A stretch of DNA of 35,944 nt from Flemingiibacterium sp045636265 (GTDB lineage: Bacteria > Bacillota > Clostridia > Oscillospirales > CAG-272): positions 1-35,944 of the forward strand of contig JAZTXD010000044.1 in assembly GCA_045636265.1 (NCBI GenBank). The letters are read 5' to 3'. The notes under the pieces are model-generated. The model did not search any database. It was not told the DNA's origin and worked only from the letters and a program-made list of their open reading frames with translations. A program made the translations under genes and the position numbers. Positions within the stretch are counted from its first letter, which is position 1; each line of letters opens with the position of its first letter. Shown one piece after another: positions 1 to 7,272 of this stretch.

Positions 1-16
1 CAAAATCTTTTATTTA

Positions 17-25
17 TGATATACT
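17..25 (+). promoter_or_regulatory. Extended -10 promoter of tRNA-Leu
   Basis: The sequence reads TGA-TATACT, an extended -10 element 27 bases before the mature tRNA-Leu. A -35 box would lie at or beyond the window edge, so only half of the promoter can be judged. Confidence 0.5.
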
Positions 26-52
26 ATTATCTGGTTCTAAAACCTAATATCC

Positions 53-136
53 GCGCCTGTGGCGGAATTGGCAGACGCGCCAGACTTAGGATCTGGTGTC
101 CCCGACGTGAAGGTTCAAGTCCTTTCAGGCGCACCA
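53..136 (+). tRNA. tRNA-Leu, anticodon UAG
   Basis: This is a complete class II tRNA. The acceptor stem GCGCCTG pairs with CAGGCGC at 126-132, followed by discriminator A and an encoded CCA. The anticodon arm CCAGA-CTTAGGA-TCTGG has the anticodon TAG at 87-89, which reads CUN leucine codons. The T-loop GGTTCAAGTCC and the long variable arm fit tRNA-Leu. It lies next to the accessory block that begins near position 400, but I found no second copy of its 3' end at the other side of that block. Confidence 0.95.
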
Positions 137-144
137 AACAGGAG

Positions 145-190
145 AAATGCGAACCCAAAGCCGGTAGGCGAAGGGTTCGGATTTCTTTTT
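145..190 (+). terminator. Terminator of tRNA-Leu
   Basis: Arms AAATGCGAACCC (145-156) and GGGTTCGGATTT (173-184) pair with a single G-G mismatch around a 16-base loop and are followed by CTTTTT. This is a normal intrinsic terminator placed 9 bases after the tRNA CCA. Confidence 0.75.
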
Positions 191-293
191 GTGTTCGGTG
201 ATCTGTGATGCTGACTTGCTGTTGTTGACATCACGCCCGAGATCCGCCTGAGTAATATTCTTAAATACCAGATGTAAACTAAATAATGCTATG

Positions 294-321
294 GCGACGG
301 AACTCGTTTCCGTCGCTTTTT
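294..321 (+). terminator. Intrinsic terminator upstream of the accessory operon
   Basis: A perfect 9-bp stem GCGACGGAA/TTCCGTCGC with a 5-base loop is followed by TTTTT. It would insulate the operon starting at 401 from transcription through the tRNA, or it may be the last piece of a lost gene. The DNA between this hairpin and the tRNA terminator shows no gene. Confidence 0.75.
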
Positions 322-400
322 GGCTGTTGTTTTATGTTCCGAAAATGTCACATTAAATATGTTATCCTATAAAGGAGAGAAATGAAACGGAGGAATTTTT

Positions 401-1054
401 ATGAAAATCAAGAGCTTTTATACTTACACACCAAAACAGATGAAAGAAATTGTTGACTTTATTTCCGAGCACTACGAAGGCGGCGGATATGTCGCTCACG
501 AAACAGAAAGCGAATACGTACACACCGACATGTATATTTCTGAAGATGATGAGATGAAAGATTTTATAACCTTCGGAATGGGCGCGGCAAAAATGAAAGC
601 ACCGATTGAAGAGCTTGAAAGAATTGAGCTTGTTATGCATTCTTCGCTTGATACCGAGCTTACGAGTCAGGAAGGACGTGAATTGCTATGTGGACTTGTT
701 GATCTGAGCAAATATCCCTTCAGGAACAATACATGGTTTGGTGTAGGGCACACAGTTGACGTTTCGAAACGCTTTGCAGAGACTTTCGGATATGAATTCG
801 TTCTGTTGGTGCCAACATCGCTTGTGTTTTCTCCCAGTGATACAACGAACGGGGTCAAAAACGTAATGTTTTTGGATGTTGTTCCGATTTATGCAGACGA
901 ACGGGATTGGATTGTAGAAAACGACAGTTTCGTTTATCTTGATCTGCTTTATTACAAGTTTGGTAACGAGGCTTTTTTCATAGACAAAAAACGAGAGCAC
1001 TTTATTCCGAGTGAGAAGGATATTCTTCTCTTGGAAGATCACGAAGTGAACTAA
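401..1054 (+). CDS. SUFU (suppressor of fused)-domain protein
   Basis: The 217-residue protein matches the pattern of bacterial suppressor-of-fused domains. It has a strand ending in ITFGMGAAKMKAP (like the family's TSGMS..PM), then ELVMHSS, then the signature NTWFGVGHTVD (family D-T-W-x-G-x-G-H-T), then a strand FVLLVP, and finally VMFLDVVPIYADERDW. Bacterial SUFU proteins are often immunity proteins or partners in toxin and conflict loci. That is family knowledge and not shown here, and no toxin gene is adjacent. The ATG at 401 has GGAGG at 389-393 with a 7-base spacer. The gene ends 19 bases before the helicase gene and appears to head its operon. No signal peptide or membrane segment is visible. 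Confidence 0.7.
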   Translation: MKIKSFYTYTPKQMKEIVDFISEHYEGGGYVAHETESEYVHTDMYISEDDEMKDFITFGMGAAKMKAPIEELERIELVMHSSLDTELTSQEGRELLCGLVDLSKYPFRNNTWFGVGHTVDVSKRFAETFGYEFVLLVPTSLVFSPSDTTNGVKNVMFLDVVPIYADERDWIVENDSFVYLDLLYYKFGNEAFFIDKKREHFIPSEKDILLLEDHEVN

Positions 1055-1073
1055 TCAAAGAAGGAGAGAAACC

Positions 1074-4000
1074 ATGGCAGAAACAACAAATACTTCGCTT
1101 GTAATTGAAGACAACATTGCCGTTCGTGCAAAGGAAAAGAAAGAACTTCTTTTTAATTTCTACGAAAACATTATGAAGGGTAGCGAGATCCTTTCCGTAG
1201 AAGATCTCGACATTGCAATGGAGTCTTTGAAACTGGCGCAGCTTGACATCAAGGAGCGCGAAAAAAGAAAGATCCTTGAGCGAGAGGCTGAGCTTCTTAA
1301 GCAAAAGATGGCTGAAGATGAAAAGCGCAGACGAATGGCTGAGGTCAGAGCTGCCAAGCGAGCCGAACGAAAAAGAAAAGAGCGCGCGGCTCAGATTTCC
1401 GCCATGGATCTTCCCCTTGATTATGTCAATCAGTATGATGACGATGCACGTGCCAACGTACATTGCGACACGATTTCGGAAGGCCTTCTCGTTTCCCTTG
1501 ATGCTCTTGGTCTTGTGGATATTGAGTTTATTTCCGCTGTTACGGGCGAGGAAATGAAAACCGTCATTGAAACGCTGAAAGGCGGCATCTATCAGAACCC
1601 TCTCCACTGGGAAGAGTGCTATTACAAGGGCTGGGAAACCTCCGATGAATATCTTTCGGGCAACCTGATGCACAAGCTGGCTATTGCCAAAGAAGCAAAC
1701 GAGGAGTATCCCGGCATATTTGACGATAATATCAAGGCCATTCAGGACGTTATCAATCCCGATCTTGACACAGATGAGATCTACATTTCGCTTGGATCGC
1801 CTTGGGTTCCCGCAGATGTTATCGACGATTTCATTCTCCACCTTATCGGTCTTGAAAAGGTTGGTGACGAATACCCAAATGAAGCCAAGCCCTTTCTTGA
1901 AAAGGATTATGCGGTACACCACGATGACATCACCGGACTTTGGCAAATTCCGAAAAAGAACAGATTCCGCACCAGCAGCATTCACGGCAAATATGAAAAT
2001 CTCAATTATTCAGTTTGGGGAACGCGGCGAATGGATATGCTCGAGCTTCTCGAAAATATTCTGAATATGAAAACTCTTGCTATTTTCGACATTCCGGATC
2101 CTACAAAGAAAACAAAAATTCTTAATCAGAAGGAAACTGTTAAGATTATTGAAAAGCAAGATAAGATGATCTCGGAATTTAAGTCTTGGGTATGGAGTGA
2201 TGAAAAGCGCAAAACACGTTTGCAGGGCGCATACTGCCGTCGCTACGGAAACATTAGAAAGCGTGTATTTGACGGTGATTTCCTTGAATTCCCCGATATG
2301 AACCCCGAAATCAAGCTCAAAAAGCATCAGAAAGATTCGGTGGCGAGAATTATTATGACACCCAACACCCTGCTCGCTCACGACGTTGGCGCGGGAAAGA
2401 CCTATACGATGATCGCGGCGGGAATGGAGCTTCGCAGACTTGGCAAGAGCAAGAAAAATCTTTACGTAATTCCTAATAATGTCATGGCACAGTGGGTAGA
2501 AATGTTCCACAAACTCTACCCCGAGGCAAATATCCTTGTGGTTAACAATCGCAACTTCTGCTTTAAAAAAAGAACGGCTACTCTAAAAAAGATCGCCGAG
2601 GAGGATTTTGATGCCATTCTCATTACCTATAGCTGCTTTGACATGCTCTCCCTTTCCAAGCGCTACTATAAGGAGTTTTACGAATCCAAGCTCAAAATGC
2701 TTGATAAGGCAAGCGCCAATTTTTATTCTCAGGGAGATATTAGCAGAAAAAGGGCTTCTGTGATGAAGGTTATGGAAAAGCTTCAGGATGATATGACCAA
2801 GAACGTTTGCGAAATTCCTTTTGACGATCTTGGCATCAACACAATGTTCATAGACGAGGCACATAACTACAAGAATGTACACATCGCTTCGGGTATCACA
2901 AGAGTAAAGGGTTTTAACAGTCAAGGTTCTATTAAGTGTAACGCCATGATGGATAAGGTGCATTGCGTTCAGCGAATGAATCACGGCGGCAGGGTCATTC
3001 TGGCAACGGGAACACCCATCACTAACTCCATCACCGACCTATTCGTTTTGCAGAAATATTTGCAGGACGGTGAGCTTGAATTTCTTGGAATTCAGAATTT
3101 TGACTCTTGGGTTGGTATGTTTGCTCGCAAAACCTCGGAATTTGAAATCGATATTGATACAAACAGCTATCATTTGGCATCCAGATTTTCAAAGTTTCAT
3201 AACGTTCCCGAGCTGACGAACATTCTCTCGTCCATTGCGGACTTTTATCATGTCGAAAAAGCAATGGGGCTCCCCGATTTCCAAGGGTATACCGATTCGA
3301 TTGAGGTTGGTGATGATGACTTCAAGGATTTCCTTAAGGAGATTTCCACGAGAGCCGATGACGTACGTAAAAAGCGAGTTGACCGAAAAGTAGACAACCT
3401 TTTGAAAATCACCACCGATGGCCGAAAGGCGGCGCTTGATATGCGCCTGATCGATATGGTATACGGACTTAAAATGGATTCTAAAGTTATGCGATGTGCC
3501 GAAACCATTGCCAAAATCTATGGTGATACCATGGAGAAAAAATGCATCCAGATGGTGTTCTGCGATACCTCAACACCGAAGCAGGGTTTTAATCTTTATG
3601 ATGAACTTAAAGGATTGCTGGTAGCAATGGGGATCCCGAAGCACGAGATTGCTTTCATTCACGATGCTGACACCGAGCCGAAAAAGAAGCTCCTGTTCAG
3701 AGACCTTCGCGAAGGCGTTGTTCGAGTTGTCATTGGCTCTACCTTTAAGATGGGACTTGGCGTAAACGTACAGAAACGTCTTTGCGCGCTTCATCATCTT
3801 GACGTACCGTGGCGCCCTGCCGATATGGTTCAACGCGAGGGACGTATTCTCCGTCAGGGAAACACCTGCAAATCAGTGAAGATTTTCCGGTATATCACGA
3901 AGGGCTCATTTGATGCATATTCTTGGCAGTTACTTGAAGCCAAGCAGAAATTTATCAGTCAGATACTTTCGGGACACATCTCGGTTCGCGAGGGAGACGA

Positions 4001-4688
4001 CGTTGACGAAACGGTACTCAATTATGCAGAGGTAAAGGCGCTGGCGGTCGGTAATCCTTTGATTAAACAGAGAGTGGAGCTAATCAACGAGCTTGACAAG
4101 TACAAGGTTCTTCACCGCGGATACATTGAGGAAAAGATGCAAAAGCAGAAACTTCTTGAGGAGCTCCCCGACAAGATCTTGATGCAACGCCGTCGCATTG
4201 AAAACACCGAAAAGGATATCGAATACTTTGTTAAAAACCGAATCGACTATAAGACGATGAACGAGGCAGAAACGGCTAAAATCAGAAGTGAAATTTTCAA
4301 AGCCGTAGGACTGCACGTTAATGCTCCTTTTGAGAAAAAAGTGCTCACCTATCAGGGCTTTGATGTAGTTGTTCCCATGAGAATGCGCCCGAAGGAGACC
4401 GAAACTGGCAGAAAAATCCCGTATGTGTTTGTAAAACGCAGTGGTTGTTATTATATGGAGATTGAAAGTGAGCGTGGTATCACCAAGCGACTGAATAATC
4501 TTCTCGAAAAACTTGAGGAAGTACAAAAACGGCAGGAAAACGAGCTTGAAAAGCTTATTTTCAAGAAAGAAGAACTTCAGAAAGAAGTTGTCACTGAAGA
4601 TCGTTCGTATGAAAAGGAAATTCGAAAGTTGGCAGAACAGATTGAAAAAATTGATAAAGAATTGGGGTTAAATAAAAACGCATCATGA
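1074..4688 (+). CDS. Large DEAH/SNF2-type helicase of the integrative-element family
   Basis: The 1,204-residue protein starts with a highly charged coiled-coil (about residues 20-110). A middle region of about 300 residues precedes two RecA-like domains. Visible motifs are Walker A HDVGAGKT (436-443), the DEAH box in FIDEAHNYKN (D594-H597), motif III LATGTPITNS (643 onward) and motif VI VQREGRILRQG (near 919-929). A second coiled coil fills the C-terminal 200 residues. Close relatives are carried by ICEs and plasmids of gut Firmicutes, often fused to an N6-adenine methylase; no methylase motif (NPPY/F) is visible here. Probably an ATP-driven DNA translocase or remodeller; its substrate is unknown. 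Its TGA overlaps the next ATG (ATGA), so it is translationally coupled to the MoxR gene. The start at 1074 has AAGGAGAG upstream. Confidence 0.85.
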   Translation: MAETTNTSLVIEDNIAVRAKEKKELLFNFYENIMKGSEILSVEDLDIAMESLKLAQLDIKEREKRKILEREAELLKQKMAEDEKRRRMAEVRAAKRAERKRKERAAQISAMDLPLDYVNQYDDDARANVHCDTISEGLLVSLDALGLVDIEFISAVTGEEMKTVIETLKGGIYQNPLHWEECYYKGWETSDEYLSGNLMHKLAIAKEANEEYPGIFDDNIKAIQDVINPDLDTDEIYISLGSPWVPADVIDDFILHLIGLEKVGDEYPNEAKPFLEKDYAVHHDDITGLWQIPKKNRFRTSSIHGKYENLNYSVWGTRRMDMLELLENILNMKTLAIFDIPDPTKKTKILNQKETVKIIEKQDKMISEFKSWVWSDEKRKTRLQGAYCRRYGNIRKRVFDGDFLEFPDMNPEIKLKKHQKDSVARIIMTPNTLLAHDVGAGKTYTMIAAGMELRRLGKSKKNLYVIPNNVMAQWVEMFHKLYPEANILVVNNRNFCFKKRTATLKKIAEEDFDAILITYSCFDMLSLSKRYYKEFYESKLKMLDKASANFYSQGDISRKRASVMKVMEKLQDDMTKNVCEIPFDDLGINTMFIDEAHNYKNVHIASGITRVKGFNSQGSIKCNAMMDKVHCVQRMNHGGRVILATGTPITNSITDLFVLQKYLQDGELEFLGIQNFDSWVGMFARKTSEFEIDIDTNSYHLASRFSKFHNVPELTNILSSIADFYHVEKAMGLPDFQGYTDSIEVGDDDFKDFLKEISTRADDVRKKRVDRKVDNLLKITTDGRKAALDMRLIDMVYGLKMDSKVMRCAETIAKIYGDTMEKKCIQMVFCDTSTPKQGFNLYDELKGLLVAMGIPKHEIAFIHDADTEPKKKLLFRDLREGVVRVVIGSTFKMGLGVNVQKRLCALHHLDVPWRPADMVQREGRILRQGNTCKSVKIFRYITKGSFDAYSWQLLEAKQKFISQILSGHISVREGDDVDETVLNYAEVKALAVGNPLIKQRVELINELDKYKVLHRGYIEEKMQKQKLLEELPDKILMQRRRIENTEKDIEYFVKNRIDYKTMNEAETAKIRSEIFKAVGLHVNAPFEKKVLTYQGFDVVVPMRMRPKETETGRKIPYVFVKRSGCYYMEIESERGITKRLNNLLEKLEEVQKRQENELEKLIFKKEELQKEVVTEDRSYEKEIRKLAEQIEKIDKELGLNKNAS

Positions 4689-5794
4689 GTAACAATATGC
4701 CTACACTCACCATTGAAAGAATGGTAACTATCTTAACAAAATCCTATTGCTCGGTCATTAAAAACAATATTTCTCCGAAAATTTTGCCTTCGGTCATGCT
4801 CTGGGGACCTCCCGGAGTCGGCAAATCGCAGGGGGTACGACAGATTGCAAAGGAAATTGAAATGGAGACAGGAAAGGCCGTAAAGATCACCGATGTCAGA
4901 CTTCTGCTTTTCAATCCCATTGACCTTCGCGGAATCCCTACCGCAAACGCAGATAAAACACTTGCCATTTGGCTGAAGCCACAAATTTTTCAGATGGATG
5001 ATAGTGACGATATCGTAAATATACTCTTTCTTGATGAGATCTCCGCTGCCCCGCAATCTGTGCAAGCAGCGGCTTACCAGATCACCCTTGACCGCGTGGT
5101 TGGAGAGCACAAGCTTCCCGATAACTGCATCGTCATCGCGGCAGGTAACCGTGTGACCGACAAGTCGGTCTCCTTCAAGATGCCCAAAGCACTTGCCAAC
5201 CGTCTTCTTCATATTGAAATTGAGGGCAGCTTTGATTCGTGGCTAAATTGGGCAGAAAAAAACGGTATCAATCAGAAGGTCATCGGCTTCCTTTCTTTCA
5301 GAAGCGATAAGCTCTTCGGCTTTGATGCCAAGAATGATGATCTTGCCTTTGCAACGCCTCGTTCATGGGAGATGGTTTCCAATATTCTCAATAACGTTTC
5401 AAGTAACGTCAACGAAGTATATCCGATGATCGCGGGATTGATTGGCAGTGGACTTGCAATGGAGTTCCGTTCATGGTGCGGTATGAACGGTGAGCTTCCC
5501 GATATTGAGGGCATCTTTAACGGAACGGAGCGAAAGATTCCAAAGACCTCCGATTCGATGTACGCCGTGGTCAATTCGATGTGTTCTTACGCAAAGGATC
5601 ACAAATACGAAACCGATAAGATTGCAAACTCCCTTATTTACATTGAAAAGTTCCCTGCAGATTACATTGCGATCCTTCTTGAAAATTACGCTAACATCGA
5701 AGAAAATTATGCAAGGGATGTTCTTTGCAATATTTCCGAATATAACCGTCTCGTCGGCAAGAAAGGAGCCATGAGAAATGGCATTGCCCGATAA
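4685..5794 (+). CDS. MoxR-type AAA+ ATPase
   Basis: The 369-residue protein carries Walker A GPPGVGKS (41-48), Walker B ILFLDEISA (D117, E118), a sensor-1-like IAAGN segment, and a following NRLLHIEIE strand as in MoxR ATPases. MoxR proteins act as chaperone-like ATPases with a vWA partner, inserting cofactors or remodelling target complexes. The vWA partner is encoded next, overlapping by 17 bases, which strongly suggests that the two proteins act together. The start codon overlaps the helicase stop (ATGA). The targets are unknown; the operon suggests that the helicase, the ligase or a DNA complex could be remodelled, but this is inference. Confidence 0.85.
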   Translation: MSNNMPTLTIERMVTILTKSYCSVIKNNISPKILPSVMLWGPPGVGKSQGVRQIAKEIEMETGKAVKITDVRLLLFNPIDLRGIPTANADKTLAIWLKPQIFQMDDSDDIVNILFLDEISAAPQSVQAAAYQITLDRVVGEHKLPDNCIVIAAGNRVTDKSVSFKMPKALANRLLHIEIEGSFDSWLNWAEKNGINQKVIGFLSFRSDKLFGFDAKNDDLAFATPRSWEMVSNILNNVSSNVNEVYPMIAGLIGSGLAMEFRSWCGMNGELPDIEGIFNGTERKIPKTSDSMYAVVNSMCSYAKDHKYETDKIANSLIYIEKFPADYIAILLENYANIEENYARDVLCNISEYNRLVGKKGAMRNGIAR

Positions 5795-7268
5795 GAAAAC
5801 TCTTGATGTAGTAAAGCGGTTTCAGAACGTGCGACTGAATCTTTTGCGAAAGCAGCCGTTTTACGCTCTTCTATTGATGCATATGAAGTTCGCTCTCGAC
5901 AAGACCTGCGAGCATTCCTATACGGACGGCAACCGAATTGCATTCAATCCCGATTTTCTTGAAGATATCGACGATACTGAACTTGAATTCGTGCTGATGC
6001 ACAATGTTCTTCACGCCGCCCTCTCTCACCCGTTCCGTGTGCAAGCAGATTATGACCTCGAAGTGTTTGACCAGGCTTGTGACATCGTTGTAAACTCCAA
6101 TATTCTTTATAGCTTTGGCGGCAAGGATCTCAGCAAGATCACGCTCAAAAAATACGGAGTAATGCCTCACCTTGCCCCTAGCGGCAAGGAAGGATACGAA
6201 CTCACCTTGAAGCAGGTGTATAACGAATTAATGTGCGCTCAAGGCAAATCGGCAAAAAAGAAGAAAAAAGGGTTGGGGGAAGCAAAGGAGTCTGGAAACT
6301 CCGATGTACAAAATAGAAAGGCTGAGGACAAGGCTGATAGCGAAGCAGATGGCAAGGTAAATGAAAGGTCCAAAGACGCTTCAACACAAAACAGCAGTAG
6401 TGAAAGCGGCGGAGAAAAATACGATTCTCTTGAAGCCATAAAGGCGGCAATGCTCGCAAAAAACAAGTCGCTTGCTATGGCACTCTCGAAAAATGCAGAA
6501 GAAGAAAAGTGTAAAACTGAATCTCAAAATCCACACTTTGACGATCACAGCTTTTGGGAGGGCGATGATGAGGATAAAAGTCAACGCGATCAGTGGAATG
6601 ACAGGGTGATGCGCGTAACCGACACGGTTTTGGAAAAAGAAGACGCCCACGTTGGTTACGGAGGCCCACCGTTGTGCGCAAAGCGTCTTGTAAAAGCATT
6701 GCGAGAACCGGAGGTAGATTGGAGAGCGTTGCTTAACACTTTTGTGCAAGAAGAAATTAACGATTACTCCTTTACACCACCAGACAAACGAATGGATGAT
6801 TGTCCCTTTTTCCTCCCCGACTTTAATGAGAAGGATGAAAGTGTTAAAAACATATGGTTCTTGATCGATACGTCGGGATCTATCGGTGACAAACAAATTT
6901 CGGCGGCATATTCCGAAATTATCAGTGCGATGGATGCTTTTAATAATAAGCTTGAAGGATTACTCAGCTTTACAGAGGTGTTTGTTACAGATCCCATTCC
7001 GTTCTGTGATCCCGAAGAATTGCTCTCTATTGTTCCGGTAGGCGGAGGCGGAAATGATTTCGGAGAAATCTTTCGATATATGCAGCGAAATATGATGGAC
7101 AATCCGCCCGCAAGCATCGTTATACTAACCGATGGCTATGACACCTATCCAAAAGAGGAAGAAGCGATGGGCGTTCCGGTGCTTTGGCTTATCAATAACC
7201 AAGACGCCCATCTGCCACCTTGGGGCAAGTGCGCAAGATTTAAAGTTAGTGAAGAAGTGAAAGGATAA
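5778..7268 (+). CDS. vWA protein with DUF2201-like N-terminal domain
   Basis: The 496-residue protein has three parts. Residues 1-150 resemble the putative metallopeptidase domain of DUF2201 proteins, but the expected HExxH reads HNVLH (75-79), so the catalytic glutamate is asparagine. Residues about 155-270 form a lysine- and glutamate-rich, probably disordered linker with KKKKK. The C-terminal part is a VWA-like domain with MIDAS motif DTSGS (364-368), GGGGNDF and ILTDGYDTYP. VWA proteins of this type pair with MoxR ATPases and bind substrates through the metal site. The gene overlaps the MoxR gene by 17 bases and ends 4 bases before the ligase gene. The loss of the glutamate suggests a structural or binding role for the N-terminal domain. 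Confidence 0.8.
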   Translation: MALPDKKTLDVVKRFQNVRLNLLRKQPFYALLLMHMKFALDKTCEHSYTDGNRIAFNPDFLEDIDDTELEFVLMHNVLHAALSHPFRVQADYDLEVFDQACDIVVNSNILYSFGGKDLSKITLKKYGVMPHLAPSGKEGYELTLKQVYNELMCAQGKSAKKKKKGLGEAKESGNSDVQNRKAEDKADSEADGKVNERSKDASTQNSSSESGGEKYDSLEAIKAAMLAKNKSLAMALSKNAEEEKCKTESQNPHFDDHSFWEGDDEDKSQRDQWNDRVMRVTDTVLEKEDAHVGYGGPPLCAKRLVKALREPEVDWRALLNTFVQEEINDYSFTPPDKRMDDCPFFLPDFNEKDESVKNIWFLIDTSGSIGDKQISAAYSEIISAMDAFNNKLEGLLSFTEVFVTDPIPFCDPEELLSIVPVGGGGNDFGEIFRYMQRNMMDNPPASIVILTDGYDTYPKEEEAMGVPVLWLINNQDAHLPPWGKCARFKVSEEVKG

Positions 7269-7272
7269 AGAT

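Noticed and set aside
53..136. tRNA-Leu as the attachment site of the accessory block
   Set aside because: No repeat of the tRNA 3' end is visible near 9,930-10,030, and the recombinase remnant is of the serine type, which usually does not use tRNA genes.
382..456. Short leader ORF (24 codons) overlapping the SUFU start
   Set aside because: It begins 4 bases after a GGAG motif and ends with TGA inside the SUFU gene, but it has no amino-acid pattern typical of leader peptides and is easily explained by chance.
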